From assembly GCA_023053685.1 (NCBI GenBank), contig JALIGW010000002.1, forward strand, positions 245,116,177-245,180,176: a stretch of DNA of 64,000 nucleotides, written 5' to 3'. Source of the stretch: Diadophis punctatus similis (taxonomy: Eukaryota; Chordata; Lepidosauria; Squamata; Dipsadidae). Positions 1 through 12,904 of the stretch are shown here, piece after piece (positions within the stretch are counted from its first letter, which is position 1; each line of letters starts with the position of its first letter). Under the pieces are notes generated by a model, which worked only from the letters and a program-made list of their open reading frames with translations, was not told the DNA's origin and made no database searches. The position numbers and the translations under genes were made by a program.

Positions 1-110
1 CCCCCAATCAAGCGTCCTGGGTGCTGAAGGGGCGTCTCTCCTTTGTGGGGTCTGGGGGGGCATCTCCTGGGGTCTCCTTCGCTCTGGGCTCTTGGGGGGA
101 AGAACGTTTC

Positions 111-661
111 TGTTGGAAGTAAAAAGTTCCGCAGCCCCCCCCCACCTTTCTGGAGAGGCTGTAAATTAGAGGTAGATAAACCGTGTATTCTCATGACTGC
201 TAACTCAAATAAAATAAACCGAGGTATAAAGTCTAATAAATGCTTTTATTATAAAAAATACAAAAGATACATGATTGCATCCTTACCAGTAAAAAATACC
301 TCCGGCCGGACGAAGTGAAAGCAAAGAAGAATGAACAAAGAACAGAAAACAGACATGCGCAGTAAATCAGCACATCACAAGACACTTAGAGATCAGGATT
401 CTCTGGTTACTAATACACAGAGTGGAAGCCCAGCTGACAAACACACACACAAAAAAACCGCAGTGACAAACCCCTTCTTTGCTAGTTGAGCAGACATCAG
501 GTAAAGTCATTAAGTAAGGCACATCTTCTCATGCAGATCCTCGTGCTGGGCTACTGGAAGTGGTTTGTTGAGCATATCAGCAATCTGATCACGTGTGGGC
601 ACATACTGCAATTTCACAAAACCTTTCTTCACTAATCGTTTGATTAACACTTATTTAGGTG
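111..661 (-). mobile_element. Ty1/copia 3' fragment (pol end, PPT, 3' LTR)
   Basis: On the minus strand the pol reading frame runs from about 650 to a TAA at 510-512 and matches the end of a copia-type RNase H: the residues YVPTRDQIADMLNKPL correspond to the conserved C-terminal motif of that family. A purine-rich tract (469-480) follows, then a putative 3' LTR at 111-468 that begins TGTCACTG and ends CAACA on the minus strand and contains AATAAA. The insertion interrupts a block that is continuous in the copies near 15.1 and 27.5 kb, which fixes its edges. It is 5'-truncated. Its sequence differs from the complete copia at 59.3 kb, so it is a second lineage. Confidence 0.75.
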
Positions 662-939
662 TTCTCTCCAGGAGCTGCTGCTCGGATGGGAACTTCTGAA
701 TTTAACCAGGGCAGCAAATGCAGGCAAAAACGGGGCTGCAGGGAGGGGTTTCCGGGGACCCCCAGCCTTTCAGCCACTTTAGTCTGGCCCTTGGCTAACT
801 TCTAAAAAAGGCTCTGGACCGGCCACTGCTGGGGGCTTCCTCCCCCCCAGACTGAGTCAGAAGGAGCCCCAAAACTCTGGCTTCACTTCCCAAAGGTGCA
901 TTTTCCCCACCTCAAAAAGGCAAACTGGACTTTCTTCAG

Positions 940-1555
940 TATTTTTCCCTTCTCATCTAAGAAGCTTCTTCAGTTCTGACTGACTGGGAGGGGGGAATGG
1001 GAGGACAAACCCATCAGGAGGAGACGTCCATCTGCATCTAAAATGACATGGCTGGCTCTTTCGAGGACAGCCACCTCCACCTTCTGGACAGAGAGGAGCC
1101 CTGGATGGAAAGAGGGGCCAAAGCGGCCATCTTGGCCAAAATGAGCAGCCCTCCCACAACAGAGGGGGGTGGAAAGGACCCTCCCCCCAACCTCCTGTCT
1201 ACAACAGGGTCCTTTCAGCAGCCTCAGGGAGGCTCCACACCCCTTTGCACCCTGATTCAGCACCAAATGACTGCAAGGAATATCCATCCTTCCATCCTCC
1301 ACCACTCAGTCAATAGCACTTAGCAATAGCACTTAGACTTATATACCGCTTCATAGTGCTTTACAGCCCTCTCTAAGCGGTTTACAGAGTTCAGCATATT
1401 GCCCCCAACAATCTGGGTCCTCATTTTACCGACCTCAGAAGGATGGAAGGCTGAGTCAGCACCAAATGACTGCGAGGAATATCCATCCTTCCATCCTCCA
1501 CCGCTCAGTCAGAACTGGGGAAGCTTCTGGGATGAGAAGGGAAATGTTTTCAAGG
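940..1555. repeat. Foldback element, copy 1
   Basis: Imperfect inverted repeats of about 45-50 bp bound the element. The left arm contains CTTCTCATCTAAGAAGCTTC and the right arm its near complement, GAAGCTTCTGGGATGAGAAG. The roughly 420-bp interior is almost identical in four places in the window. This copy is longer because a 143-bp repeat is inserted near its right arm. It may be a non-autonomous DNA transposon or a structural repeat inside the duplicon; no transposase is visible. Confidence 0.65.
1313..1455. mobile_element. Short interspersed repeat flanked by a 56-bp direct repeat
   Basis: A 143-bp A/T- and GC-mixed sequence interrupts foldback copy 1. The sequences at 1257-1312 and 1456-1511 are nearly identical (two substitutions seen), whereas the other three foldback copies carry that segment once. 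The insert looks like a common squamate interspersed repeat of SINE or LINE-tail type; I cannot name the family. The flanking duplication is far longer than an ordinary target-site duplication. Confidence 0.6.
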
Positions 1556-1996
1556 GAAAAAACCCCAAGAAAGTCCAGATGCCTTTTGGAAAAGCCGAAG
1601 AGCTGCGGTGGGGGGGAACAGGATGGGACACGGCAAGGCAATGGTCGAATCCTCAGGGCAGGAGAAGCTGCGTCCAAAGCCCCTCCTTAAGCGAGCAGCA
1701 GTCCGCCACCCGCCCTCTTCGCGTGCGCCTTTGCACCTTGAGGAGGGTCTCCCCGCACGCGCCACAGCCAGCCAGGGAGTAGCTGCTGGGAACCATGGGC
1801 CCTGGACTCCCTGAAGGCCTTCTTCCTCCTCCTCCTCCCCGAAGCCCATTTCCTGATCCAGGGGATGTCCAAGAGCCACTTCCTCTGCCCACTTCGGCTG
1901 CACAGTATGGCACAATCTGAACTGCCATCTTGTCTGTTTTGAGCCACCCAGTCCATCTCCGGAAAAAGGCCCTTTTGATTATTTTGAACAATAACT

Positions 1997-2002
1997 TTTA
2001 TT
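1997..2002 (-). terminator. Poly(A) signal of zinc-finger gene 1
   Basis: AATAAA on the minus strand (TTTATT on plus), about 780 nt past the stop of gene 1. The same signal in the same context follows the other three genes at 19192-19197, 29421-29426 and 41781-41786, which supports it as the shared 3' end. Confidence 0.65.
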
Positions 2003-2255
2003 AAGGATTATAAAGTTAGTACAAATATTTGTGTGAATATATGAAAGAGAATGAAAAAAGGAGAAAATTCATTCCAAAAATATAATAGGAAAAAGAAAAC
2101 TTTCCCTCTTCATCCTCAGCCAGAAAATTCAACATCAAAATTTTTATCACCAAATAAACCACCAGATTCATTCCACCCTTCGCCCCATTTTCTCCTCTCT
2201 AAATTTTCAGTTCTGCTCATTGATCAACACAGTCTAGTAAAAATTAAGGGAAATA

Positions 2256-2343
2256 CCTGGTTCCTTGACTTACGACTGAAGGAATTTATGACCGGAAATC
2301 CATTCCAAGTTGTGGTCATAGGTCAAGGACTTCTGGTACTCTG
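2256..2343. repeat. Small inverted-repeat element in 3' UTR of gene 1
   Basis: A hairpin-type sequence with arms reading CCTTGACTTACGAC and, on the other side, the near complement GGTCATAGGTCAAGG. Orthologous copies sit at 19470-19553, 29697-29780 and 42055-42140, so it was in the 3' UTR before the genes duplicated. It resembles the small MITE-like repeats at 4405-4560 and 55755-55997. Confidence 0.55.
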
Positions 2344-2349
2344 CAAAAC

Positions 2350-4191
<1,842 letters not shown>

Positions 4192-4277
4192 GCTTTCCCT
4201 TGGCTGCTGCCTTGGGCTGAATTTATACTATCCACCTGTTAGTTGTCGTGAAGGTACATCTTTGATCAGTTGATTTC
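4192..4277 (-). other. 5' untranslated part of last exon, gene 1, with splice acceptor
   Basis: A pyrimidine tract followed by CAGCAG gives an acceptor at 4278/4277, as expected for the last exon of a KRAB zinc-finger gene. Between acceptor and ATG there is an in-frame TAG, so upstream exons cannot add an N-terminus in the finger frame. Equivalent acceptors are at 21323, 31539 and 43901. Confidence 0.65.
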
Positions 4278-4404
4278 CTGCTGGTGGAAAAAAAAAGATG
4301 AGAACATTATTTCCTTTCACAGAAAACACAGAAAATCTCAAAGTTGTTGAAGTAAAGATGCTGACATTTGTAAACTGCTCAGAGAGTAAAGCTCTATGTA
4401 TCTA

Positions 4405-4560
4405 AGTCAAAGTGCCATTGCTAATAACAAGCGCAACAGTGAGGGCAGAATTGCAGTTCTTGAGCAAAGCGGTCATGGGATGTATCAGGTAATGACCGCT
4501 TTGCTCAACAAATGAGATTGCAGCCCAGTTGTAGTCGTAAGTTGAGGACTGCCTATAGGA
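4405..4560. repeat. MITE-like palindromic repeat upstream of gene 1
   Basis: Contains the inverted pair AGCAAAGCGGTCAT and ATGACCGCTTTGCT and an outer arm GTAAGTTGAGGACTGCC. Copies lie at the same place in the other units (21470-21610, 31680-31820, 33226-33345). The outer arm matches the ends of the element at 55755-55997, so these appear to be one small DNA-transposon-like family. Confidence 0.55.
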
Positions 4561-4599
4561 AACAGAAATAATTAAGGCAAAAACTTTCACTGCATTGCC

Positions 4600-6080
4600 G
4601 TTTTGTGAAATAAAGATAAAACACAAATGGAGGCGAATATACGTGTCCCAGGATGAAGTTGCAGGAGACAAAATCTCTGATCCTGATAACCGACCCAAAT
4701 TGGAACCATAAAAAACAACTGCTTATGTTCCAAACCACGATTTTGATGAGCCAAAATTGAAGAAACCAGCAGGATGTAGTCCAACAGGGACCAAAATGCA
4801 TAGTTGTGAGTAGGAAAACTCAAAGGAAGGTGAGAGAGATCAGATGGGGAAGAGCATGTGTGAAAAGGGCTGATCTCCTCCCATTCCCCCACCCCACAAC
4901 CAAAGAGGTTCAGGCAAAGTGTCCAAGCAGAGTTTGGTATGAAGTGGGATGCCGGCTGACCTTGAAATAGCGTATTGGGAGCAAAACCCAATTTTTCTGC
5001 ATTGCTCATTTGCCAAATAAAGATTTAAAAAATGGATGCTTGTTCTGCAAACCAAGATTTAACCAAAATTTGTTTACTCACCATTAAAGTTACAATGAAG
5101 AGGTCTCTGGCTTAAGGCCAGGTATGACCCTCACTGCTGACCGATTTGGTTTCTCCTTAATCAATTGGCCCTTTGTGCAGGAAGCTGCTTCTCCATCCAG
5201 GCCACGATTTCCAAATTCTCTGGAAAGGAGTCCTGGCCAAAGGTTGGTGGATCCCAATCCAGGAACGTCTCTTTCTCCTCTGTGAAGTTCACGGCCACAT
5301 CCTCACTGGCCTCCTGCAAAGAGAAATGAAAAAGGCTCAGATGCAGACAGTGATATTGAACATGATCTGTAAATGACCTGGAAGAGGGAGGAGAAAATAG
5401 GATTATTGGATGAGGATACAAAATAATGAAGATTGAATCATAATTCAAAAATATCTTCATAAGACAAAATGGAAGAAACTAGCAGGATGAAGTCCAACAG
5501 GGACCAAAGCATAGTTGTGTGAAGGAAAACTCAGTGGAAGATGAGAGAGATCAGATGGGGCAGAGCGTGTGTGAAAAGGGCTGCTCTTTCCTGCTCTTTT
5601 TGGAGGCTGCAAGGCCACAAAGATTCCAGTTAGGCTTTTCATAAATTTATTTACAATTATTCAAGGGAGCCTTCTGGCCATCAGCTTCTTCCAGCAGCTC
5701 CTCACAAGACCCCCCTCAAAACTTCCTTTTCTTCTTTGAAAAAACATCCACCATGGAGGAGCTCCCACATCACAGCCTCTTCTGGGCAAAGCAAGGAAAA
5801 TATAAAGCTTAGAAATTCTATGTATCTTTTTAAAGCAGAAGCAAAGAAAATATTAGCATAAAAACAAAGGATTTCATTTTTCCCCTTTCAGACAGAGCTC
5901 AAAGAAAGAGGATCTCTTTTGTGGGTTAAGAAAAAACGATCTCAATTCAACTAATTTAAACTTCTTTTCTTTCCCCCAAAACCTCTCCTTCCCGTTGCAA
6001 AGAGATCAGAGTGTGAATAAGACAATGCAAATCCCAGTAAATGTTTTAAAGCACAATTTACACTTTTTTTTCCAAAAGCA
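4600..6080 (-). repeat. Intronic duplicon B1
   Basis: Intronic DNA of unit 1, repeated in units 2, 3 and 4 (21.6-22.6, 33.4-35.9, 46.3-47.7 kb). Inside it, a block of about 120 bp occurs twice (4745-4865 and 5463-5583). Short minus-strand frames such as the one containing PSDLSHLPLSFP are shared between these blocks because of the duplication. I see no domain in them. The KRAB-like exon is annotated separately. Confidence 0.55.
5082..5313 (-). other. KRAB-like exon, unit 1
   Basis: A polypyrimidine tract and TTTGCAG give an acceptor at 5314/5313. The frame then reads EASEDVAVNFTEE...LDWDPP...PENLEIVAW, which aligns with the KRAB A-box. KRAB A-boxes recruit the TRIM28/KAP1 corepressor through conserved residues including an MLE motif. 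Here D-V is kept but MLE is replaced by FPE, so it is a variant KRAB. A TGA ends the frame after 50 codons (5161-5163). Two donors are possible: GCA|GTGAGG at 5135 and the stronger, better conserved ATG|GTGAGT at 5082. The exon lies about 0.9 kb upstream of gene 1's finger exon. Confidence 0.7.
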
Positions 6081-6099
6081 CTTGCGGGATTCGCTTGCT

Positions 6100-6960
6100 C
6101 AGAGACCTCCTGCTCTGACGAAAACGGCTCTGCAGCCCCCATGGGGGGAAGGGCGGGATCCGCTCCCTGCAGGCAACTCCAGAGCCGGATCTCCCAGAGG
6201 AAAACCCGGCGAGGCGAAGAGCGGGATCCGCAGCTTATTTCCTCCTGTTGGGGAGATGATCTCCTGGCAGGAGGGGCGGCCTGGAGGCCGGAGGGAGAGC
6301 AGCCTCACCTGCCCCGAGCGGGATCCAGAAGCCTCTCCCGAAGGAACCAGCGCCGATCCTCGCCGGGTGAAGTGGGACGCGCGGAGGGAAGCGGAGATCT
6401 GGACAGGGGGGAGGGGGAGGCGGGGCGGGGCTTCTGCGCTCCTCTCTGGCTCCGCCCTCGCCTTGCAGCCCCGCCCCTCATTGCAGCCTCAGCCCCTCCC
6501 CCTCCCAGCCGGGGCTCCTCTGTTCCTCCGCGGGGCATCGGCGTCCGGGGTGCCTCTGCCCATGCGAAGAGCGCCCTGCTGTGCCCGGGCGGGGCTGCCT
6601 CCTGCTCCAGCATCCCGGAGGGGAACTGAAGCTCCGCGGTGGCCGCCCAAGAGTCGCTGATCGCGGCGTCTGCCGAGGCTGGAGAAGGGGGCCGGCAGGG
6701 GATGCGGCGGAGCCCGAGGAAGAGCCGCTCTCGCTGGGGGGAAAGGCAGGCGCCGCCCCGGACGCTCCGGGCTCCCCTCCGCGGCTGAGGAAGGAAAGAG
6801 GGGAAAGAGAAGCGGGGAGGAGTCCTCGGTGCAGCCGCGGTTGGGGGAGCTCCAGGGGGAGGATCGGGAAGAAGCCCCCCAGTTGATCCCTTCTGGTGGA
6901 TCCAAAGATCCTCAAAGTGGATCTAGGCAGCTGCTCCCACCCCCCTCCATCCCTCTCTGC
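6100..6960 (-). promoter_or_regulatory. CpG-island promoter and first exon, unit 1
   Basis: A dense CpG stretch upstream of the KRAB-like exon. On the minus strand a first exon ends in GGGGCAG|GTGAGG (exon end 6309), a consensus donor repeated in the other promoters. From about 6440 to 6980 the sequence is almost identical to 54.6-55.1 kb, pointing to recent duplication or conversion. The long open frames on both strands reflect GC content. The transcription start cannot be placed from sequence alone. Confidence 0.6.
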
Positions 6961-7004
6961 CTTTCCCATCCTAAGGATCCATACAGGTGGTTTTTTTTTA
7001 AGGG

Positions 7005-7180
7005 GGGGGATCTGGAATTATTAGGTTGCAAGCAGTTTTAGAAATAATTACTGATGAAACTTCTTCCGCCCTTAATCTGCTGGCCAAAACTAATACTCAA
7101 ATGAAGACTGCTATTTATCAAAACAGATTGGCCCAAATAATCTTCTAGCCAATAATAAAGCTGAATATCAGTCGCCTCGT
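7005..7180 (+). pseudogene. Remnant of a retroviral env transmembrane subunit
   Basis: The plus strand has an open stretch of about 45 codons ending in the motif AIYQNRLA, followed by a stop and a frameshift. A leucine-rich heptad region and the YQNRLA signature are typical of the N-terminal helix of gammaretrovirus-like Env transmembrane subunits. No LTR, gag or pol from the same element is adjacent. It is a broken fossil and cannot make a functional product. Assignment rests on this short motif only. Confidence 0.4.
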
Positions 7181-7780
7181 GTTCAGATTCTCTCACTGGG
7201 ATTTATCTAGAATAGATTCTGAGCTGCATCAGCTAACAAAACCCTCAGGGAGGAAGGTGGGAAAGGGCTTTGGTGGCTCTTAATAAAGGCAGCTTCTCTG
7301 TTGGACATCTTGCCTGGTTTTCATCTCTTATCTGATTGGAACCAACCTCTAAGGTGCATTTCAAAGTGCTGGTGAGTCCCAGAAATCTACAGCTGCCTTT
7401 TTTGGTAGCTGCTAGAAGACTTTGTTGGTGTTCCCTCTTAATTGGATAGTAAATATTTTATTTTAACCCGTGGGAGTTTTTAATTCAGATATCTTCAGGA
7501 CTTACACTGGTATGTAATTAGGCAATGGTGTAGTGCTTGTGTGACCTTCCATTATGAGCACTTTAAACTAACACACACTAGCCTCACATTGCAATCTGTT
7601 ATCAATTAACTATTCATACCAACTAATTACATAATTCAAAGTCCCACTTGCTGTGACCTATTAACTGGACCTGGTCCAATTAATCAGGAGTGTGTCAGCC
7701 ACCAATGATCTGCCTTTAGGAGCAGGAGTCCATCCAAATCTCCAGGATATTTTTCCTAAAGTTCATCTGAAATCATCTCC
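7181..7780. other. Unassigned spacer
   Basis: No gene or clear repeat recognised. A short part near 7440-7520 resembles 26430-26520 and 40130-40200, so it is degraded duplicon sequence. The L1 tail begins at its right edge. Confidence 0.4.
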
Positions 7781-8098
7781 TTTTCTTTTTTCTTTTTAAA
7801 TAGTTTTTATTTCGTATATAAACATTAAAAAAGACATACATACATAGAAAAATGACATTATATGTATATATATATACATATAAACTTATATGGTAAACGT
7901 CTTCATATTTGTTCTCTTTTTTTATATATTTTCTATACAATTGTATCTATCTATATGTATTACCTTTCTATTTTGCTATTTCTTTAATTATAGTTTAATT
8001 ATAACTTAATAAATCTATATATATACATTGTAGTAAGTATTCTTATTTGTTATTCTGTAGATTGATAGGTTATACATTACATTATAGTCTAAGCATTT

Positions 8099-11000
8099 CT
8101 ATGATTCTATCTTTCCGTTTCTCTTTTCAAACCAATTATAAAAAAGATTCCACGTTTCAAAAAATTCTGAATTTTCTTTCTGTTTCAGTTCTAATGTTAG
8201 TTTGTCCAATTCTGCGCATTCTAGGATTTTTTTTATTACTATGTTCTCTGTCGGTACGTCTCCTTGTTTCCAGTGTTGTGCCAGTGTTATTCTTGCTGCT
8301 GTTAGTATGTGTGTTATGATATACCAGTGTTTCCTTTCTGTATTTTGTTCCACCATCCCTAATAAGAAAATTTCCGGTTTAAACATTATTTTTAAGTTAG
8401 TTATTTCTTGCAGCCAGGTATGTATTGTTTGCCAAAATTTTTTAGTTTTAGGACAGGTCCACCACATGTGAAAATATGAACCATTTTTATTCGGGCACTT
8501 CCAGCATTTGGGGTTCATGTTTGCATACATTCTAGCCAATCTCGCCGGGGGAAGGTGCCATCTATGGTACATTTTATAGATATTCTCCTTATATGCGGTT
8601 GATTTGGTTATCTTTAAATTTTTAATCCAGGTTTCTTCCCAGTGTTCCAAATTTATTTCATATCCAAAATTTTTATTCCAGCTAGTCAAATTCCCTTTAA
8701 CCTTTTCTTTTTCCATTTTGTAAGTTATTAAGAATTTATATATTTTAGTTATCATCTTTTTTTCCGGTCCCAGTAGAATTTTGTCTAGTTCTGATTTCTT
8801 TTTGGCTATTCCAATTTTTTTCTTATCCTCCTGAAATCTATTTTTAATTTGATAGTATGGCCACCAGTCTATTCTAATTCCTTGTTCCCTAAGAGTTTGA
8901 ATTTCTTTTAAATTTCCTCGCTCGTCTAATAGTTCTTCGTATTTAACCATTTTGTGTATGTCTGTTGTAGTGGGGTATGTAATTGCCTCCATGGGTGAAA
9001 ACCATATTGGAATGTCTTTATACTGTTGATGTTTTATTTTTCCCCATATATTGTATAGTGCCTCTCTAGTTTTGTGTTTTTGAAAGTAAGAATGAGTTTT
9101 ATGTTTTCCGTCCCATATAAAGCTATGCCATCCTACCTGTAGGTCATGTCCCTCGAGCGTTAATATTCTTTTATTTTTAATTTTAATCCAATCCGTTACC
9201 CACTGTAATGTTGCTGCTTGGTAGTAGATTTCCCATTCGGGAAGTCCAAAGCCCCCTCGCTCTTTATTTTGTTGTAGTTGTTTTAGTTTAATTCTTGCCT
9301 TTTTCCCTGCCCAAATAAATTTCGATATCATTTTATTTAAATTGTTAAAATATTTTCTATCCAATTTAATTGGTATCGTTTGAAACAGGTATAATAGTTT
9401 TGGTAATACAGACATTTTGATCGTTGAGATCCTCCCTATTAATGAAATAGGTAGTTTAGTCCATCTTTCCAAGTCTTTTCCTATTTGTTTATTCAGTTCA
9501 ATATAATTATCACTTTTAATTGTTGTACATTTGGCCGTTAATATTATACCTAAATATTTAATTTTTTTAACGACTTGGATACCCATATTCTCTTCTAAAT
9601 CTTGCATTTGTTTATTTGGCAGATTTTTTGTTATTATTTTGGTTTTATTTTTATTAATTTTTAGGCCTGCTACTTTTCCGAATTTATTTATTTCTGCTAC
9701 TAGTTTTGGTCCGACCTCTATAGGGCTTTCCATAATAAAGACCATATCGTCTGCGAAAGCTTGAAGTTTATATTCTTGCCCTCTAATTTTAAGTCCTTCA
9801 ATGTTTGGGTTTAATCTAATTTGTTGTAATAACGTTTCTAGTGTGAATATAAATAGCAAGGGGGACAGTGGGCATCCTTGTCTTACTCCTTTTTGAATAT
9901 CAAATTTATCCGTTGTATCTTGATTTATAATTATTTTAGCTGTTTGTTTTGAATATATAGCTCTAATCATCCTAATGAATTTGGGGCCTAAATTTGTGAT
10001 CTCTAGGTTTTTAATAAGAAAATCCCAATTTAAGTTATCGAATGCTTTTTGAGCGTCGAGGAACATAAGCGCTACAGGTTTTCCTGGATTTACCTCGTAG
10101 TATTCTAATATATTTATAATCGTTCTCGTATTATTTCTGATGTTTCTATTTGGGAGGAAACCATTTTGGTCAGGATGTATGTTTTTATTAATTATGTTTT
10201 TTAGTCTGTCTGCCATTATAGTCATGAAAATCTTATAATCCACATTCAGGAGCGAAATTGGTCTATAATTCTGTATCTTTTGTTTCTCTATTTTATCTTT
10301 TGGGATTAGTGATATAGTTGATTCTGCCCATGATTTTGGGATTTCTCCTTTTTCTAAGACTTCATTGTATGTTGTTAATAATAATTGTTTAATGGAATTT
10401 TGTAATTGTTTGTAACATTCCGCTGGTATACCATCTGGCCCTGGTGTTTTGTTGTTTTTTTTGTTTCTTTATAGCTTTTTCTAATTCTAGAAGTGTTATT
10501 TCTTCATCTAATGTATTTCTATCTGTTTCTATTATTGGTGTATCTTTAGCTTGTTGGAGGTAGGTTTGTATATCTTCTTCCCTTCTTTCCTCTTTTTTAT
10601 ATAGTTCTTTAAAATATTTAATTATTATGTCTTTTTTATCCTCTATTGTTGTTTTCAATTCACCATTTTCATCCTCTAGTTGTTGTATATGTCTTTCTTC
10701 TCTTTCTTTTCGTAATTTATAGGCCAACCATCTACCTGGCTTATTAGCATTTTCAAAATAGTTTTGCTTTGCTATTCTAATTTTCTGTGCCACCTCTTCT
10801 TGTGTCAATAGATTGATTTTATGCTTAACTAGTGCTTTTTCTTCTCTAATTTTCTCATTTAATGGTTCGGTTTGTTGTCTATACTCTAGTTCTCCCATTG
10901 TCCTTTGTAGATCATTGATTTGCTTATTTTTGTTTTTATTTCTCCTTATGGTATATGTTGTAGTTAATCCTCTTATATATGCTTTTGCGGTGTCCCATAT

Positions 11001-11849
11001 GTTTTGCGTCGTAGTGTCAATATTCCAGTTTTCCTTCATGAAGAAGGCTAGTTCTTTTTCCATATATTTAATATATTCTTTTTCTCTTAGTATCGTCTGA
11101 TTCATGAACCATCTGGTATTTGTCCTTTTCCTCCCTTTTATTGTAAAGACTATAGGATTATGGTCCGCCCATATATTTGGTTTTATTTCAATTTGTTGTG
11201 TTTTATTCAATATTTCTGTATCTGCCCAGACCATATCTATCCTCGACCAAGAATTTTGTGGGGTTGAATAATATGTATATTGATTTTCTTGTGGGTGGCT
11301 TTCCCTCCATACATCTCTAAGGTTAAGTTCCCTGGCCAAATCAAAGAATTCACATGGTAATATCTTTCTTTCATGGCATTTTTTATTTACTGATTTATAG
11401 TCCAATTTATTGTCTGGTACAGCGTTAAAATCTCCCACAATACATATGTTTCCTTTTTCTAATTTGACTATCTGTTCATGTAGTTCTTTAAAGTATTCTT
11501 TTTGTTTGTTATTCGGTGCATATATTATTATAAGTAACAATTTTTTTTGGTTTATTGAAATTTCTATCATCAATGTTCTACCTTCGTTATCCTGAAATAA
11601 TTGTTTTGGTTGCAACCAATCCTTAATATATACTGCAATTCCTTTCTTTTTTGAATCATCCAGTGATGTGAATAGTTTCCCTAGTTTTTGTGCTTCTAAT
11701 AATTTTACATGTTCTTTTTTAACGTGTACCTCTTGTAGACAGATTATATCTAAATTTTGCTTTTGTAATTTATTGAACGTTTGTCTTCTTTTAATCGGCG
11801 AATTAATTCCATTTATGTTAACTGATAGAATTTTGGCTACGTTTTCCAT
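8099..11849 (-). pseudogene. L1 ORF2: endonuclease and reverse transcriptase, one frameshift
   Basis: The start (11849) lies 4 nt past the ORF1 stop. The N-terminal part is an APE-type endonuclease with SVNINGI, LQEVH, GDFNAV and WADHNPI motifs. The reverse transcriptase follows, with GVRQGCPLSP and FADDMVF (active-site FADD near 9747-9758), and then a cysteine-containing C-terminus (CWKCPN...HMWWTC). An extra A in an A-run near 10453-10460 shifts the frame, splitting the ORF into 11849-10389 and a downstream part that stays open to 8099. Apart from this I see no stop in the correct frame, so the copy is fairly young. As it stands it cannot make full-length ORF2 protein. Confidence 0.88.
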
Positions 11850-11853
11850 TTAA

Positions 11854-12904
11854 TTATTTTACTGCTGCCTTGGCTGTTTTTGAACTCCTTGTTTCTATTT
11901 GGATCTTACTGTAAATTTTCTCCTGTTTCTCTCTTTCTTCTACACTTGGTTCCTCTTGACTTTGTGTTTCTAACTCGCTACTGCTCTCTCCCTCTAATTC
12001 TAAGTAATGTTCAATGAAGTGGTCTGCCTGTTCGAATGTATCTATTCTTATTTTTTTATCTTTCCATGTGACCAGAAGTCCTTCTGGTATTAACCATCTG
12101 AATGGTATTCCTTTCCTTATTAATTTTACCGAAAGGTATTGGAAGTCCCTCCTTTTGTCTCTTATTCTTTTTGGTATCTGTTTCAGAACTACGATATCCT
12201 TTCCTTTATAATTTATTTGTCCTGTTCTCGTAATTTTATAGATCTCGTCTCTTATATGTTTTTTTCGTAAATTTCACATGGATTTCTCTAGGCAATTTGT
12301 GTTTCCTTATGTAGTTATTCTGTACTCTATATATCTCGTCGATGTTGTTTTTTATTTCTTCCTTATCTGCTTGGAGGACTTCTGCCAGAATTTCTGACAT
12401 TACATTACGAGTATCTTCTTCCTTATCTTCTAAAATGTTTTGAAATCTAAGGTAGTAGTTTGCTTTCTCAAACTCCAGCAAGGAAATTGCCCCTTCTAAC
12501 TCCCTATTTATCGTTCTCAATCTTTCTTCCGTTGCGTTTTGTCTTTTCTCTACCTTCTCTGCTTTTTCCACTATTGTTTTTATTTGTTGATCATGGCTAG
12601 CTACTATTTCTTGTATGTTTTGCATTCTACTATCTAACTTCTTGATATCTCCTTTGACCACCTCGAAGTTCCCTTTCATTTCCTCATGGTTGTTTTCTAT
12701 TGTCTCTTGTGTTTTTGTCTGCTTCTCCTGTGATGCAAACATAAATTCCTGAATTCTATCAAGTGAGGCCTGCATCGATTGTAAAGAGGGTATCTGTCCC
12801 TGCTTCTCTATTGTCGTCATTTCTGTTATTAATTTTTGTCCTGCCTGTGAAGGTGTAGTTGGAGCTGTTTTCTTTGCAGTTCTTGTCACTGTAGTCAGGG
12901 ACAT
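11854..12904 (-). pseudogene. L1 ORF1 RNA-binding protein, one frameshift
   Basis: Likely start at the MSLTT methionine (12904); the open frame extends a little upstream to 12958. The N-terminal half is rich in Q/E/K heptads (predicted coiled coil for trimerisation). It is followed by an RRM-like segment (YYLRFQNI) and a C-terminal domain. An A-run near 12260 carries one extra base and shifts the frame after HVKFTKK; the rest continues in another frame to a TAA at 11854-11856. ORF1 proteins coat L1 RNA in the retrotransposition particle. Confidence 0.75.

Larger units (their letters stand above)
662..1990. repeat. Duplicated inter-gene block, copy C1
   Basis: This block lies just past the poly(A) signal of zinc-finger gene 1 and recurs near 15.1-19.1, 27.5-29.4 and 58.4-59.3 kb. 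It carries GC-rich sequence, the foldback element at 940-1555 and a final stretch leading into the gene terminus. Small open frames occur on both strands, but none has a recognisable domain, and they are conserved only because the DNA is duplicated. I regard it as non-coding duplicon. Confidence 0.7.

Noticed and set aside
1048..1323. Conserved plus-strand frame in the foldback interior, present in all four copies
   Set aside because: Conservation is at DNA level in all frames, copies differ by indels that shift it, and no domain or splice context is visible.
6141..6969. Overlapping frames of 100-220 codons on both strands, repeated at 54.1-55.2 kb
   Set aside because: They are the result of CpG-island composition; proline/arginine-rich, no domain, and they overlap each other on opposite strands.
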